Below, piece after piece: positions 16,101 through 28,700 of a DNA stretch of 42,001 nucleotides. Position 1 is the first letter of the stretch. Every line of letters starts with the position of its first letter. Made by a program: the position numbers and the translations under genes. The notes beneath the pieces were generated by a model. That model made no database searches, was not told where the DNA came from, and worked only from the letters and a program-made list of their open reading frames with translations. This DNA comes from Actinomadura sp. BRA 177 (lineage in GTDB: Bacteria; Actinomycetota; Actinomycetes; Streptosporangiales; Streptosporangiaceae): positions 1-42,001 of the forward strand of contig NZ_JABXFD010000620.1 of assembly GCF_013372625.1 (NCBI RefSeq). The letters are read 5' to 3'.

Positions 16101-19100
16101 CGCCCGCGCCGCGCTGAACGCGGAACTGGCCGTCCGCGCGCTGTTCGAGGCCCCCACGGTCGCCGCGCTTGCCGCCTCCATCAAGGACTCCGAGGAGGAG
16201 GCGAGGCCGAAGCTCGTCCCGGCCGAGCGCCCCGACCTCGTCCCCGTCTCGTACGCGCAGCGTCGCCTCTGGTTCATCCACGACCTCGAAGGCGCCAACG
16301 CGACCTACCACATCCCGATCCCGCTCCGCCTGACCGGTTCGCTGAACCTGGACGCCGTCCGCGCCGCGATGCACGACATGATGGCGCGGCACGAGGCGCT
16401 CCGGACCGTGTTCGTGCAGGTCGAAGGCGAGCCCTACCAGCGCGTCCTCGCCCTGGACGAGTTCGAGGCCGAGCCCGAGATCACCGACTGCGGTCCGAAC
16501 GGCCTCCCGGACGCGGTGTTCGAGGCCGCGACCTGCGGGTTCGACCTGGCCGCTGAGCCGCCCGTCCGCGCACACGTCTTCCGGATCGCCGAAGACGACC
16601 ACCTGCTCCTGCTGGTGATGCACCACATCGCCGGCGACGGCTGGTCGATGGAGCCGCTTGCCACCGACCTCATCACCGCCTACGCCGCCCGCGCCGCAGG
16701 CGAGGAGCCGCAGTGGGCGCCGCTGCCGGTCCAGTACGCCGACTACGCGATCTGGCAGCGCGAGGTCCTCGGCGACGAGGCCGACCCGGGCAGTGTCATC
16801 GCCCGTCAGCTCGCGCACTGGCGGGACGCCCTCGCCGGCCTGCCCGAGGAGCTGACGCTCCCGGCGGACCGGCCGCGCCCCGCCCGTGCCACCTACCGCG
16901 GCGCCCAGCACCCGTTCACGCTGTCGCCCGGCCTGCACGCCGCGCTCACCGCGCTCGGCCGCGACCACCGCGCCAGCCTGTTCATGGTGCTGCAGGCCGC
17001 GCTCGCCGGCCTGTTCACCCGCCTCGGCGCCGGGACGGACGTGCCGATCGGCTCGCCGGTCGCGGGCCGCGGCGACGAGGCCGTCCACGACCTGGTCGGC
17101 GTGTTCGTCAACACGCTCGTGCTGCGCACCGACACCGCCGGGGACCCGACGTTCGCCGAGCTCCTCGGCCGGGTCCGCGAGGCCGACCTCGCCGCGTTCG
17201 CCCACCAGGACGTCCCGTTCGAGCGGCTCGTCGAGGTGCTGAACCCGCAGCGGTCGATGGCGCGGCACCCGCTGTTCCAGGCGATGATCTCGATCCAGAA
17301 CAACCCGTCCGCGCGGGTGGAGCTGCCCGGCCTGACGGTCGCGCTGGAGCCGGTCGACCCGGGCGTGTCCCGCTTCGATCTCGCGCTGCTGGTGGACGAG
17401 ACGCGGGACGCGGCCGGCGCCCCCGCCGGGATCGACTGCGCCCTGGAGTACGCGCTCGACCTGTTCGACCCGGAGACCGCCGCGTCGATGGCGGCCCGCC
17501 TGGAGCGGCTGCTCGCCCAGGTCGCCGCCGACCCGACCCTGCCGCTCAGCGCCGTCGACCTGCTGGACGACGCCGAACGCGACACGCTGCTGAACCGCTG
17601 GAACGACACCGTCCTGCCGGTCGTGCCCGAAGTCGTCCCCGCCCTGGTGGAGGCGCAGGTCGCCCGCACCCCGGACGCGACCGCCGTCATCGCGCGGGAC
17701 GTCCGGCTCACCTACGCCGAGCTGAACGCCCGCGCGAACCGGCTCGCCCGCCACCTCATCGCGCGCGGCGTCGGCACCGAGGACTTCGTCGCGCTCGCCC
17801 TGCCGCGCGACGCGGACCTGGTGGTCGCGGTGCTGGCCGTGCTGAAGGCGGGCGCCGGATACCAGCCGATCGACCTGGCCTACCCGGCCGACCGCATCGC
17901 CTACATGCTGGAGGACGCCGCCCCCGCCTGCGTCATCACGACGTCGGCCGCCGGCCTGCCCGGTGGGACGCCGCGCGTCGAACTCGACGCGCTCTCCCTC
18001 GACGGGCTCTCCGGGGACGACGTCACCGACGCCGACCGCGTCCGGCCGCTGCGTCCCGCGAACCCGGCGTACGTCATCTACACGTCCGGTTCGACGGGCC
18101 GCCCCAAGGGCGTCGTCATCTCGCACGCGAACGTCGTGGACTTCTGCGCCGAGTCGATGGCGAGCTACGGCCCCGACCGGATGCGGCGCGTGCTGTTCTC
18201 CACCTCGCTGAACTTCGACGTGTCGGTGTTCGAGTGCCTGGTGCCGCTCACCATCGGCGCCGAGATCGAGGTCGTCCGCGACCTCCTCGAAGTCGCCGAG
18301 CGCGGCGGCTGGTCCGGGACGCTGATGGGCGGCGTCCCGTCGGCGGTGTCGGTGCTGCTGTCCCGCGGCGGGCTGAGCCTGGAGGCGGGGGACGTGGTGC
18401 TCGGCGGGGAGGCGCTGCCGCCGCAGCTCCTTCAGGACCTCCGTGCGCTGATGCCGGACGCGCGGATCTCCAACCTCTACGGCCCCACCGAGGCGACGGT
18501 CTTCGTCACCGCCTGGTACGACGACGGCAACACCGCGGGACACGCGCCGATCGGCCGTCCCGTCGCCAACACCCGCGCCTACGTCCTGGACGAGCGGCTC
18601 CAGCCCGTCCCGGCCGGCGTGCCCGGCGAGCTGTACCTCGCGGGCGACGGCCTGGCACGCGGCTACCTGCGCCGCCCGGCCCTGTCGGCGGACCGCTTCG
18701 TGGCCTGCCCGTTCGGCGGCCCCGGCGAGCGCATGTACCGGACGGGCGACCTCGTCCGCTGGAACCGCGCCGGCCAGATCGAGTACCTCGGCCGCCTCGA
18801 CCACCAGGTGAAGGTCCGCGGCTTCCGGATCGAGCTGGGCGAGATCGAGACCGCCCTCTCCGCGCACCCGGCCGTCACGCAGAGCGTCGTCGTGGCGCGC
18901 CGCGACGCGGTCGGCGACAACGTCCTCGCCGGTTACGTCGTCGGCGCGCCTGGAAGTGACCGGGTCGACCCGGCGAGGCTGCGCGAGTTCGTCGCCGGGA
19001 CGCTGCCGGACTACATGGTGCCGTCCGCGATCGTCGTCCTGGACGCGATGCCGCTCAACCCGAACGGCAAGCTCGACCGGTCCGCGCTGCCCGAACCCGA

Positions 19101-22100
19101 CTTCACCGCCGACCTCACCGCGCGCGGCCCCCGCGACGCCCGCGAGGAGATCCTCTGCGGGATCTTCGCCGACGTCCTCGGCCTGGACCGCGTCGGCATC
19201 GACGATGGCTTCTTCGACCACGGCGGCGACTCGCTGAAGGCCACGCGCGTCGTGGCCCGCGCCCGCGCCGCGCTGAACGTGGAGCTGCCCGTCCGCGCGC
19301 TGTTCGAGGCCCCGACCGTCGCGGGCCTCGCCGCGCAGATCGCCTCGGCCGCCGGCGCGGCCCGTCCGGTGCTGCGGCCGATGGAGCGCCCCGACCCGCT
19401 GCCGGCGTCCTACGCCCAGGAGCGGCTCTGGTTCCTGGACCAGCTCGAAGGCGCGACGGCGACCTACACGATCCCGATCCCGCTGCGGCTCACCGGCGCC
19501 CTCGACTACGCCGCGATGTACGCGGCGCTCCACGACGTCGTCGCCCGGCACGAGTCGCTGCGGACGCGGTTCGGCGACACCGACGGCGAACCGCACCAGA
19601 TCATCGTGGCCGCCGGCGACGCCGAACCGCAGCTGGTCATCGGCGGAATCGCGGGCGACCTGCGCAGCGCGCTGTTCGCCGACGCCACCCGCGGCTTCGA
19701 CCTCGCCGCGGACCTCCCGCTCCGCGCCCACCTGTACCGGGTCGGCGCGGACGACCACCTGCTGATGCTGGTGATGCACCACATCGCCGGGGACGGCTGG
19801 TCGATGGCGCCGCTCGCCCGCGACGTCATCACCGCCTACCTCGCCCGCCGCGACGGGCACGCCCCCGACTGGGCGCCGCTCGCCGTCCAGTACGCCGACT
19901 ACGCGCTGTGGCAGCGGGAGCTGCTCGGCTCCGAGGACGACGCGGACGGGCTCGCCGCCCGGCAGATCGCGTACTGGAAGGACGCCCTCGCCGGGCTGCC
20001 CGACGCGCTCGCGCTGCCCGCCGACCGGCCCCGCCCCGACCGGGCGTCCTACCGGGGCGACCAGGTCGCCTTCGACGTCCCGGCGGACCTGGCGGACGGC
20101 CTGCGCGCGCTGGCCCGCGACCACCAGGTCAGCCTGTTCATGGTCCTGCAGGCGGCGCTCGCCGCGCTGCTCACCCGGCTCGGCGCGGGCACCGACGTGC
20201 CGATCGGCTCGCCCGTCGCGGGCCGCACCGACGAGGCCCTGGACGATCTCGTCGGCGTGTTCGTCAACACGCTGGTGCTGCGGACCGACACCTCCGGCGA
20301 CCCGTCGCTCGCGGAGCTGTTCGCCCGCGTCCGGGAGACCGACCTCGCCGCGTACGCGCACCAGGACGTCCCGTTTGAGCGGCTCGTGGAGGTGCTGAAC
20401 CCGCCGCGCCACCTGGGCCGCCACCCGCTGTTCCAGGTGATGCTGACGCTGCAGAACATCCCGGAGGCGTCCGTCGAGCTGCCCGGCCTGACCGTCGCCG
20501 TCGAGCCGGTCCACGCCGGGGTCGCGAAGTTCGACCTGGAGTTCATCCTGGAGGACCCCCGCGACGGCTCGGGCGGATACGCGGGGACCCTCGAATACGC
20601 CCTCGACCTGTTCGACCGGCACACCGCCGAACGGTTCGCCGGCCTGTACCGGCACGTCCTGGAGGCCGTCGTCGCCTCCGCCGGCGCCGTCACCGTCGGC
20701 GGGCTCGACCTGCCCGAGACGGAGGCCCCGGCCGCCGTGGCGGGGCCGGTGGAGAAGCGGCTCGTCGCCTACGTCGTCGCCGCGCCCGGCCAGACCCTCG
20801 ACCTGGAGGAGCTGCGCGCCCACGTCCGCGAGCACCTGCCCGAGTCGATGGTGCCCGCCGCCGTCGTCGTGCTGGACGAGATGCCGCTCACCCCGAACGG
20901 CAAGGTCGACGTCAAGGCGCTGCCGAAGCCCGAGCTGACGCTCACGCCGGTGACCGAGTACCGGGCCCCGGCCGGGTCGGCGCAGCAGACCGTCGCCGCC
21001 GTCTTCGCCGAACTGCTCGGCACCGACCGTATCGGCGCCGACGACGACTTCTTCGCGCTCGGCGGCAACTCGCTCATCGCGATCCGCGTCGTCAGCCGGC
21101 TCCGCCGCGCGCTGGACGTGGAACTGCCCGTCCGCGCCCTGTTCGAGGCGCCGACCGTGCGGAGCCTCGCCGCGCTGCTGGGCGCGGCGGACGCCGAGGC
21201 GCCGGCCCGTCCCGCGCTGGAACCGCGCGAACGCCCCGACGTGCTGCCGCCGTCGTACGCGCAGCAGCGGCAGTGGTTCCTCCAGCGGCTGGAGGGGCCG
21301 TCCGCGACGTACAACATGCCGACGGCGCTGCGCATCCGCGGCCGCCTGGACGTGGACGCGCTCCGCGCCGCCGTCGGCGACCTGGTGGAACGGCACGAGA
21401 CGCTCCGCACGATCCTGCCGGACGGCGGGGGAGTGCCGCGCCAGCTCGTCCTCGACCCGGCCGCCGCCCGCCCCGAACTGGAGGTCGTCGAGACGACCGA
21501 GGCGGAGCTGCCGACGCGGCTCGCCATGGCCGCCGGCTACGCGTTCGACATCACCGCCGAGCCGCCGCTGCGCACCCATCTGTTCCGTGTGGGGCCGGAC
21601 GAGCACATCGCGCTGCTGCTCATGCACCACGTCGGCGGCGACGGCTGGTCGATGGCGCCGCTCGCCCGCGACTTCATCACCGCCTACGCCTCGCGGGCCG
21701 GGGGCCGCGCACCCGAATGGGCGCCGCTGCCCGTCCAGTACGCCGACTACACGCTCTGGCAGCAGGAGCTGTTCGGCTCCGAGGACGACCCCGAGAGCCT
21801 GGTCTCGCAGCAGATCGCCTACTGGCGGGATGCTATGGCCGGGCTGCCCGAGGAGTTGCAGCTTCCGACGGACCGGCCGCGTCCGGCGGCGGCGTCCTAC
21901 CGGGGCGGGACGGAACGGTTCCGGCTCGGCGCCGACGTCCACGCCCGCCTGCTGGACATCGCCCGCGAGACCGGCGCCAGCCCGTTCATGGTCGCCCAAG
22001 CCGCGTTCGCCGCGCTGCTCACCCGACTCGGCGCGGGGACGGACGTCCCGATCGGCTCGCCCATCGCAGGCCGGACCGATGAGGCGCTGGACGATCTCGT

Positions 22101-25100
22101 CGGCATGTTCGTCAACATGCTCGTCTTCCGGACCGACACATCCGGCGACCCGTCGTTCCGCGAGCTGATCGGCAGGGTCAGGGAGACCGACCTGGGGGCG
22201 TACGCGCACCAGGACGTCCCGTTCGAGCGGCTCGTGGAAGTGCTGAACCCGCCGCGCCACCTGGGACGGCACCCGCTGTTCCAGGTCGGGCTGACGTTCC
22301 AGAACAACCCCGAGGCGCGGCTGGAGATGCCCGGCTTCAGCGCCGAGGTGGAGCCGCTGACCGCCGGCGTGTCCCGGTTCGACCTGCTGATGATTCTCAC
22401 CGAGCAGGAGGACGGGTTCGACGGCGAGCTGGAGTACGCGCTCGACCTGTACGACCCGGCGACCGCGCGGCGGCTCATCGAGCGGTTCGAGCGCTACCTG
22501 TCCGCGCTGCTCGCCGACCCGGACGCGCCCATCGGCGGCGCGGACGTCCTGTCGGCGGAGGAGCGGTCGCTGATCCTCGGCGAGTGGGCCGGTCCCGGCG
22601 CGGCTCCTGTGGAGCGGGCCACGATCCCGGCGCTGTTCGAGGCGCAGGCTGCGACCCGCCCGGATGCGCTCGCCGTCACGTTCGATGGCGTGTCGTGGAC
22701 GTATGCCGAGGTCAACGCGAAGGCGAACCGCCTGGCGCGTCGGCTGGTCGAGCAGGGCGTCGGGCCTGAGCAGTTCGTGGCGCTGGCGCTGCCGCGCTCG
22801 GCCGACCTGGTCGTGGCGATCCTGGCGGTGCTGAAGGCAGGCGCGGCCTATGTGCCGATCGACCCGGATTACCCCGAAGACCGGATCGCCTACATGGTCG
22901 AGGACGCCCGCCCCGTCCTGACCCTTCGTTCGGAAGACCTGGACGCCACCGGCTACGACGACACCAACCTCGACGTCGCGATCTCGCCGGACCACCCCGC
23001 GTATGTCATCTACACGTCGGGTTCGACGGGTCGTCCCAAGGGCGTGGTGATTCCGCACCAGAACGTGGTGCGTCTGCTGCGCTCCACCGAGCAGTGGTTC
23101 GATTTCGGCCCGGACGACGTGTGGACGCTGTTCCACTCCTACGCGTTCGACTTCACCGTGTGGGAGCTGTGGGGCTCGCTGCTCTACGGCGGCCGTCTCG
23201 TCGTCGTCCCGTACCTGACGTCGCGTTCGCCAGAGGAGTTCCTCACTCTGCTCTCTGCGGAGAAGGTGACCGTCCTCAACCAGACCCCGTCGGCCTTCTA
23301 CCAGCTGATGGCCGCCGACAGGGACAACCCCGGCACCGACCTGGCGCTGCGCTACATCGTGTTCGGCGGCGAGGCGCTTGAGCTGGGCCGCCTCGAAGAC
23401 TGGTACTCGCGCCACCCCGAAAACGCCCCGACGCTCGTCAACATGTACGGGATCACCGAGACGACCGTCCACGTCTCGTACATCGAGTTGGACCGCGCCT
23501 ACGCGGCGACCGCGCCTGGCAGCGTCATCGGCGTCGGCATCCCCGACCTGCGCATTTACGTCCTGGACGACCACCTCCAGCCGGTCGCGCCCGGTGTCGT
23601 CGGTGAGCTGTACGTGTCCGGTGCCGGCCTGGCGCGCGGCTACCTGAACCGTCCGGCCCTGTCCGCCGAGCGGTTCGTCGCCGACCCGTTCGGTGCGCCC
23701 GGAACCCGCATGTACCGGACGGGCGACGTCGGCCGCTGGCTGACCGACGGCCGCCTCGAATACCTGGGCCGCAGCGACCAGCAGGTGCAGCTGCGCGGCT
23801 TCCGCATCGAGCTGGGCGAGATCGAGTCGGCCATCGCCCGCCATGACGCGATCTCCGACGTCGCCGTGATCGTCCGCGACGACCGCCTCATCGCCTACGT
23901 CGCCGGATCGGGCGTCGACTCGTCCGAGCTGCGCCGGTTCGTCGGCAAGGACCTGCCCGACTACATGGTCCCGGCCGTGGTCGTCGAGCTGGACGCGCTG
24001 CCGCTCACCGTCAACGGCAAGCTCGACCGCAAGGCGCTGCCCGCGCCCGACTTCACCGCGAAGGTGTCGTCCCGCGCGCCCCGCACCGCCGAGGAGGAGA
24101 CCCTCTCGCGGCTGTTCGCCGAGGTCCTCGGCCTGGAACGCGTCGGGATCGACGACGGCTTTTTCGACCTCGGCGGCGACTCGATCATCGCGATCCAGCT
24201 CGTCTCCCGCGCCCGCCAGTCCGGGCTGGTCATCACGCCGCGCGACGTGTTCCAACACCAGACCGTCGAGGAACTGGCCGCGACCGCCAAGCCGGTCGGC
24301 GAGGGCGAGGAGATCGAGGCCGAGGCGCCCGGCGCCGGGGTCGGCCCCGTCCCCGTCACCCCGATCGTCGCGTGGCTGCGCGACCGGGTGGACGGCGACG
24401 CGTCGCTCATCAGCGGCTTCCACCAGTCGATGCTGCTCCGCACGCCGCCGAACCTCGGCATCGAGCAGCTGACCGCCGCGTTCCAGACCCTCCTGGACCA
24501 CCACGACATCCTGCGGCTCCGCCTGGACGGCTGGCAGCCCGTCGTCCAGCCGCCCGGATCGTCCGACGCGGCCGACCTCGTCACCCGCATCGACGTCGCG
24601 GGGCTGGACGCCGACAAGGTCCAGTCCGTCATCACCGAGCAGGCCACCGCCGCCCGCGACCGCCTCGTCCCGTCCGCCGGGACGGTCGCGCAGCTCGTCT
24701 GGTTCGACGCGGGCCAGGAGCAGGGACGCCTCCTCGTCGTCCTGCACCACCTGGTCGTGGACGGCGTGTCGTGGCGCATCCTGCTGCCCGACCTAGTCAC
24801 CGCCTGGGCCGGGGGAGCCCTCGACCCGGTGCCGACGTCGTTCCGCCGCTGGGCGCAGAAGCTCACCGCGTCCGAACGCGACGAGGACGAGCTGGAGGAC
24901 TGGCTCGACATCGTCGACGGCCCGCCGCAGAACCTGGCCAAGCGCCCGCTCGACCCGCGCGTCGACATCGCGGCCCGCGCCCGTTCGGTCACCCTCGACC
25001 TGCCCGCCGACGTGACCGAGCCCCTCCTCACCGAGGTCCCGGCCGCGTTCCACGGACGGGTCAACGACGTCCTGCTCACCGGCCTCGCCCTCGCCGTCGC

Positions 25101-25752
25101 GCAGTGGCGGCGGCACCGGGGCGGTCGCGGCACCGGCGTCCTCATCGACCTTGAGGGCCACGGCCGCGAGGACGTCGTCCCCGGCGCCGACATCTCCCGC
25201 ACCGCCGGCTGGTTCACCTCGATCCACCCCGTCCGCCTGGACGCGGGCAACGCCACGGGCGGCGCCGCGCTGAAGACAGTGAAGGAGCAGCTCAGGGCGA
25301 TCGCGGACGGCGGCATCGGGTACGGCCTCCTCCGCTACGGCGACGGCGACGCCGCCGAAGAATTGGCCGACGTCCCGCCCGCCCAGATCGCCTTCAACTA
25401 CCTGGGCCGCGTCGCAGCCGGCGGCGAAGACGGCGACTGGACCCTCTCCACCGAGGAACTCCCGGCCGGCGAGGACCCCGCGATGCCGATGGCGCACGTC
25501 CTGGAGATCAACGCCGTCACCCGCGACCTGCCCGGCGGCCCCGTACTGTCGGCGACCTGGACCTGGCCGGGCGGCCTGCTGGAGTCCGCCGACGTCCGGG
25601 ACCTGGCCGAGGGCTGGTTCACCGCCCTGCGCACCCTCGCCACCGACGCCGCCGCCGGCGACGCGGGCGGCTTCACCCCGTCCGACCTGCTCGTAGAGCT
25701 GGACCAGAACGAGATCGACAAGCTGCAGACCGCGTGGAGGCAGAAATCGTGA
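13120..25752 (+). CDS. Four-module NRPS: C-A-T / C-A-T / C-(A fragment)-T / C-A-T-E
   Basis: This is a 4210-residue cytosolic megasynthetase. Condensation motifs start at His135 (HHTILDA, Gly replaced by Ala), 1168 (HHIAGDG), 2220 (HHIAGDG) and 2836 (HHVGGDG). Complete A domains carry the AMP loop at about 605, 1654 and 3298 and the A10 lysine at 931, 1984 and 3634. Carrier serines are 985, 2038, 2651 (GGNS) and 3688. A terminal epimerase has HHLVVDG at 3876. Module 3 has no A core, only residues 2543-2602 with A10 Lys2595. A1 (code about DVFSVAIVY) and A2 (DVFGVGLVF) are unassigned but related. A4 reads DFWNVGMVH, the threonine code, and E makes it D. C1 resembles the first C domain of EntF-like synthetases. 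ATG 13120 follows an in-frame TTG. The stop overlaps the next NRPS start by 4 bp (GTGA). Confidence 0.93.
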   Translation: MSTEFVPLSAAQQSVWYAQQLAPETPIHIAQYIEIEGPVDHELFDRVARIAAHEAPAMNARLTERDGAARQVLDPDASVSIPLVDLSGEPDPDAAARAWMRERMSAPLPPDGDRLFHTALLRLGPDLHRWFLRAHHTILDAYSGLLISRRAAEVYTLLADGGEYVPAELGDYRALLAAEDAYRRSERFERDRAYWTERFADKPVAVSLSDEMAEPTSDYRSLITVVPPGETADLAAGARRLRTATQGLAIAATAAYVARMTGTEDVILGLAVSGRTSQAALDTPAMLSTVLPLRVTVRPGMTVDELVRTVTRASARALRHQRYRREDLLRDLKLLGERRRLYGPVINIMAFDYRFDFAGLPARTHAITTGPIDDLSINIYDNFDGNGMRVDFEAHPDLYTEDQVSTHLDRYVRFLRALGDAAPSTPLREVELLDDTERSRVLDEWNDTAMRVEPAVVPELFEAQAARTPDASAVSHDGATLTYRELDERANRLAHHLIGRGVGAEDFVALALPRDEILIVAALAVLKAGAAYQPIDLAYPSDRIAFMLDDASPACVITTSAADLPGTTPRVLLDDLDLTGESAKAPTDADRMRPLRPGNAAYVIYTSGSTGRPKGVVVSHANAADFCAWAKKDFGPGRLARVLFSTSLNFDVSVFEWLTPLTVGGHIEVVRDLLDVAERGGWHGTLVSGVPSAMSALLATGALDLKANDIVLAGEALPARLVQDLRALVPDARISNIYGPTEATVYVTAWFDDGNTAGHAPIGAPIANTRAYVLDAALKPVPAGVPGELYLAGDGLARGYLHRPELSADRFVACPYGEPGERMYRTGDLVRWNDRGQIEYLGRLDHQVKVRGFRIELGEIETALSAHPAVTQSVVMARQDNAGDTVLVGYVVSDGVDTADLKRSVANALPEYMVPSAIVVLDEMPLNPNGKLDRAALPAPDFTASAAGRAPRDAREETLCEVFAEVLGVERIGIDDNFFDLGGDSLKATRVVARARAALNAELAVRALFEAPTVAALAASIKDSEEEARPKLVPAERPDLVPVSYAQRRLWFIHDLEGANATYHIPIPLRLTGSLNLDAVRAAMHDMMARHEALRTVFVQVEGEPYQRVLALDEFEAEPEITDCGPNGLPDAVFEAATCGFDLAAEPPVRAHVFRIAEDDHLLLLVMHHIAGDGWSMEPLATDLITAYAARAAGEEPQWAPLPVQYADYAIWQREVLGDEADPGSVIARQLAHWRDALAGLPEELTLPADRPRPARATYRGAQHPFTLSPGLHAALTALGRDHRASLFMVLQAALAGLFTRLGAGTDVPIGSPVAGRGDEAVHDLVGVFVNTLVLRTDTAGDPTFAELLGRVREADLAAFAHQDVPFERLVEVLNPQRSMARHPLFQAMISIQNNPSARVELPGLTVALEPVDPGVSRFDLALLVDETRDAAGAPAGIDCALEYALDLFDPETAASMAARLERLLAQVAADPTLPLSAVDLLDDAERDTLLNRWNDTVLPVVPEVVPALVEAQVARTPDATAVIARDVRLTYAELNARANRLARHLIARGVGTEDFVALALPRDADLVVAVLAVLKAGAGYQPIDLAYPADRIAYMLEDAAPACVITTSAAGLPGGTPRVELDALSLDGLSGDDVTDADRVRPLRPANPAYVIYTSGSTGRPKGVVISHANVVDFCAESMASYGPDRMRRVLFSTSLNFDVSVFECLVPLTIGAEIEVVRDLLEVAERGGWSGTLMGGVPSAVSVLLSRGGLSLEAGDVVLGGEALPPQLLQDLRALMPDARISNLYGPTEATVFVTAWYDDGNTAGHAPIGRPVANTRAYVLDERLQPVPAGVPGELYLAGDGLARGYLRRPALSADRFVACPFGGPGERMYRTGDLVRWNRAGQIEYLGRLDHQVKVRGFRIELGEIETALSAHPAVTQSVVVARRDAVGDNVLAGYVVGAPGSDRVDPARLREFVAGTLPDYMVPSAIVVLDAMPLNPNGKLDRSALPEPDFTADLTARGPRDAREEILCGIFADVLGLDRVGIDDGFFDHGGDSLKATRVVARARAALNVELPVRALFEAPTVAGLAAQIASAAGAARPVLRPMERPDPLPASYAQERLWFLDQLEGATATYTIPIPLRLTGALDYAAMYAALHDVVARHESLRTRFGDTDGEPHQIIVAAGDAEPQLVIGGIAGDLRSALFADATRGFDLAADLPLRAHLYRVGADDHLLMLVMHHIAGDGWSMAPLARDVITAYLARRDGHAPDWAPLAVQYADYALWQRELLGSEDDADGLAARQIAYWKDALAGLPDALALPADRPRPDRASYRGDQVAFDVPADLADGLRALARDHQVSLFMVLQAALAALLTRLGAGTDVPIGSPVAGRTDEALDDLVGVFVNTLVLRTDTSGDPSLAELFARVRETDLAAYAHQDVPFERLVEVLNPPRHLGRHPLFQVMLTLQNIPEASVELPGLTVAVEPVHAGVAKFDLEFILEDPRDGSGGYAGTLEYALDLFDRHTAERFAGLYRHVLEAVVASAGAVTVGGLDLPETEAPAAVAGPVEKRLVAYVVAAPGQTLDLEELRAHVREHLPESMVPAAVVVLDEMPLTPNGKVDVKALPKPELTLTPVTEYRAPAGSAQQTVAAVFAELLGTDRIGADDDFFALGGNSLIAIRVVSRLRRALDVELPVRALFEAPTVRSLAALLGAADAEAPARPALEPRERPDVLPPSYAQQRQWFLQRLEGPSATYNMPTALRIRGRLDVDALRAAVGDLVERHETLRTILPDGGGVPRQLVLDPAAARPELEVVETTEAELPTRLAMAAGYAFDITAEPPLRTHLFRVGPDEHIALLLMHHVGGDGWSMAPLARDFITAYASRAGGRAPEWAPLPVQYADYTLWQQELFGSEDDPESLVSQQIAYWRDAMAGLPEELQLPTDRPRPAAASYRGGTERFRLGADVHARLLDIARETGASPFMVAQAAFAALLTRLGAGTDVPIGSPIAGRTDEALDDLVGMFVNMLVFRTDTSGDPSFRELIGRVRETDLGAYAHQDVPFERLVEVLNPPRHLGRHPLFQVGLTFQNNPEARLEMPGFSAEVEPLTAGVSRFDLLMILTEQEDGFDGELEYALDLYDPATARRLIERFERYLSALLADPDAPIGGADVLSAEERSLILGEWAGPGAAPVERATIPALFEAQAATRPDALAVTFDGVSWTYAEVNAKANRLARRLVEQGVGPEQFVALALPRSADLVVAILAVLKAGAAYVPIDPDYPEDRIAYMVEDARPVLTLRSEDLDATGYDDTNLDVAISPDHPAYVIYTSGSTGRPKGVVIPHQNVVRLLRSTEQWFDFGPDDVWTLFHSYAFDFTVWELWGSLLYGGRLVVVPYLTSRSPEEFLTLLSAEKVTVLNQTPSAFYQLMAADRDNPGTDLALRYIVFGGEALELGRLEDWYSRHPENAPTLVNMYGITETTVHVSYIELDRAYAATAPGSVIGVGIPDLRIYVLDDHLQPVAPGVVGELYVSGAGLARGYLNRPALSAERFVADPFGAPGTRMYRTGDVGRWLTDGRLEYLGRSDQQVQLRGFRIELGEIESAIARHDAISDVAVIVRDDRLIAYVAGSGVDSSELRRFVGKDLPDYMVPAVVVELDALPLTVNGKLDRKALPAPDFTAKVSSRAPRTAEEETLSRLFAEVLGLERVGIDDGFFDLGGDSIIAIQLVSRARQSGLVITPRDVFQHQTVEELAATAKPVGEGEEIEAEAPGAGVGPVPVTPIVAWLRDRVDGDASLISGFHQSMLLRTPPNLGIEQLTAAFQTLLDHHDILRLRLDGWQPVVQPPGSSDAADLVTRIDVAGLDADKVQSVITEQATAARDRLVPSAGTVAQLVWFDAGQEQGRLLVVLHHLVVDGVSWRILLPDLVTAWAGGALDPVPTSFRRWAQKLTASERDEDELEDWLDIVDGPPQNLAKRPLDPRVDIAARARSVTLDLPADVTEPLLTEVPAAFHGRVNDVLLTGLALAVAQWRRHRGGRGTGVLIDLEGHGREDVVPGADISRTAGWFTSIHPVRLDAGNATGGAALKTVKEQLRAIADGGIGYGLLRYGDGDAAEELADVPPAQIAFNYLGRVAAGGEDGDWTLSTEELPAGEDPAMPMAHVLEINAVTRDLPGGPVLSATWTWPGGLLESADVRDLAEGWFTALRTLATDAAAGDAGGFTPSDLLVELDQNEIDKLQTAWRQKS
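20746..20925 (+). other. Embedded C-terminal A-subdomain fragment in module 3 (split A domain, part 2)
   Basis: Residues 2543-2602 of the first NRPS begin EKRLVAYVV, at the point where the free-standing protein at 11157-12659 stops, and include [12 protein letters not shown] with A10 Lys2595. In the neighbouring modules about 450 residues (linker LLDDAER..., A1-A8) lie between the C domain and this point. Here they are replaced by a short Pro/Ala/Glu-rich linker ([17 protein letters not shown]). The fragment is well conserved, in frame and followed by an intact carrier domain, so it is under selection rather than decaying. It probably docks with the free-standing core and supplies both the catalytic lysine and the last specificity position. 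Confidence 0.85.
23005..23342 (+). repeat. Near-identical A-domain segment, module 4 copy
   Basis: This segment pairs with 30687-31024, has the same 338-bp length, and contains three uninterrupted identical runs: 23005-23072 (68 bp), 23095-23154 (60 bp) and 23269-23342 (74 bp). Identity includes silent positions, indicating recent duplication or gene conversion of the Thr-activating modules. Confidence 0.85.
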
Positions 25753-28700
25753 ACCGGGGGGACCTTGAGGACATCCTGCCGCTGTCGCCCTTGCAGCAGG
25801 GTTTCTTCTTCCACGCCCTCTTCGACGCGGGCGACGGCGACGTCTACACGGCCCAGTTCGTCCTCGACCTCGAAGGCCCCCTGGACGTCGCCGCGCTGCG
25901 CACCGCCGCCGAGACGCTGCTGCGCCGGCACGCGAACCTGCGCGCCGCGTTCTGGCACGAGGACCTGTCGCGCCCCGTCCAGGTGATCCCGCGCACGGTC
26001 GAACTGCCCTGGGAAGAGGTCACCGCCTCCGGCGCCGAGGCCGACGCCGTAGTGGTTCGCGAACGCGCACGCGGCTTCGACATGACCGCGCCGCCGCTGT
26101 TGCGCTTCGTCCTCGTTCATATGGGGCCCGAGCGGTTCCGGCTCGTCTTCACGAACCATCACATCCTGCTGGACGGCTGGTCGACGCCGATCCTCGCGAC
26201 CGAGCTGTTCCTGCTCTACATGCAGGGCGGCCACGACACGGGGATGCCGCGCGTCACCCCGTACAAGAACTACCTGGCGTGGCTCGCCCAGCAGGACCGC
26301 GCCGCCGCCGAAGAAGCGTGGCGCCGCGCTCTCGACGGCGTGGACGAGCCCAGCCTCGTCGCCCCCGAGGCCGCCGCCCGCGCCCCGGAACCCCCGAAGC
26401 GCACCATCACCGAACTCGACGAGAAGACCACCCGCCGCCTCACCCGCGCGGCCCGCCGCCACGGCATCACCCTGAGCACCGTCCTGCAAGGCGCGTGGGG
26501 CCTCGTCCTCGGCCGCCTCCTAGGCACCAACGACGTGGTCTTCGGCGCGACCGTCTCCGGCCGCCCGCCCGAACTGCCCGGCATCGAGCAGATGATCGGC
26601 CTGTTCATCAACACGCTGCCGATCCGCGTCCGCTACCGGCTGGACGAGTCGCTCGCCTCCCTCCTGGAACGCCTCCAGGAGGAGCAGACCGAACTCCTCG
26701 CCCACCACCACCTGGGCCTCACCGACATCCAGCGCGCGGCGGGCCACGGCGGCGCGCTGTTCGACACGATGACGGTGCTCGAGAACTACCCGTTCGACCC
26801 GTCCACGATGGACGGCTCGTTGAACGGCGTCCGCATCGCGGGTGTCGACTCCTACGACGCGACCCACTTCCCCCTGTCGTTCGTAGCCGCCCCCGGCGAC
26901 AAGCTGTCGCTGCGCCTGCACTACCGCCCCGACGTCTACGAACACGACGTCGTCGAGGCACTCCTGGCCCGCATCCGCCGCTTCCTCGAAGCCTTCGCCA
27001 CCGACTCCGACCGCCTAATCGGCGCCGTCGACCTCGTGGACGACGCCGAGCGGGCCCTGCTGGGCGGCTGGAACGCCACCACCGCCGACGTCCCGACCGG
27101 CACCCTCCCAACCCTCTTCGAGACCCAGGCCGCCCGTACGCCGTCGGACGTGGCCCTGGTCTGCGGCGACACGTCGTTGACGTACGCGGACCTGAACGAG
27201 CGCGCCAACCGCCTAGCCCACGAGTTGATCGCCCGAGGCATAGGCCCCGAAGACCGCGTCGCCGTCGTCCTCCCGCGCACCCCCGCGATCGTCGTAACGA
27301 TCTTGGGTGTCCTCAAAGCAGGCGCGGCGTACGTCCCGATCGATCCGGAGTATCCCTCCGATCGCATCTCTTACATGCTGGCCGACGCACGCCCATCCCT
27401 CACCATCACCGTCGAAGCCCAGTCGGACGGGACCGTGCCGCACGACGGGGCGGTTTTGGTCGTCGCCGCCGATGGGTCGGCGGACGTGGGTGGGCGGCCT
27501 GGACACGACCCGTCTGACGACGAGCGGGTGCGGGCGTTGCGGCGGGACAACGCGGCGTACGTCATCTACACGTCCGGGTCTACCGGGCGGCCCAAGGGTG
27601 TGGCCGTTCCGCATGTGGGGGTGCTCAACTACTTCGAGGCGCATCGGGACGCGTTCATCGATCCGGCGATCGAGGCCGTTGGTGGGCGGCGGATGCGATT
27701 CGCTCATCTGGCGTCGTTCTCGTTCGACACGTCCTGGATGGGCCTGCTGTGGATGATGTACGGCCACGAGCTGCACCTCATCGACGACGACACCCGCCGC
27801 GACGTTGAGGCGTACACGGAGTACGTGGCGCGGGCGCAGATCGACCTGGTGAACACCACCCCGTCGCACTTCGCCTCGCTCCGTGAAGCGGGTTTGCTGG
27901 ACGGCGATGGGCGGCACCTGCCCACACAGCTCCTTCTTGGTGGCGAGGCCATCAGCGAGAGTCTGTGGGCCGAATTGCGTGCGATTCCCGGTCTCACCAC
28001 GCGCAACTTCTACGGGCCCACCGAGTCGACCATCGACACCATGAACCAGGTGGTCGCGCGTAGCGAGCGTCCGTCGGTCGGTGGTCCGTACCGGAACACG
28101 CGGTCGTACGTGCTGGACGCCGCGCTTCAGCCCGTCCCTGTGGGTGTTGCAGGTGAGCTTTACCTTGCGGGCGTGCAGCTCGCGCGCGGGTATCTCGACC
28201 GGCCGGGTCTGACCGCCGAGCGGTTCGTCGCCGACCCATTCGGCGCGCCCGGCGACCGCATGTACCGAACCGGCGACCTGGCCCGATGGCTTCCGGACGG
28301 CACGATCGAGTACCTCGGCCGCGCTGACGACCAGGTCAAGATTCGCGGCTTCCGGGTGGAGCCGGGCGAGATCGAGAACGTCCTCGCCGGGTGCGAGGGC
28401 GTCGCGCAGGCCGCCGTGGTCGTCCGCGAGGACCGGCCCGGCGACAAGCGCCTCGCCGCCTACCTCGTCGGCCCGGACGTCGATGTCGCGGCCGTCCGCC
28501 GGTACGCGGCCGAGCGGCTGCCCGACTACATGGTCCCGGCGTTCACCGTCCTGGACGCGCTGCCGCTGACCGTGAACGGCAAGCTTGACCGGGCCGCGCT
28601 GCCCGCACCCGACACCGGCGCCGCCGCGAGTCGCGCGCCGCGCACCCCGCAGGAGGAGATCCTCTGCGGGCTGTTCGCGGAGATCCTCGGCGTGCCGAGG

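Noticed and set aside
13480..24750. A very long antisense open frame (over 3,700 codons) opposite the first NRPS gene, and similar long antisense frames opposite other NRPS parts
   Set aside because: These frames are rich in Arg, Gly, Asp and Val with no domain. They arise because the sense strand's strong third-position G/C bias removes stop codons in the complementary frame.
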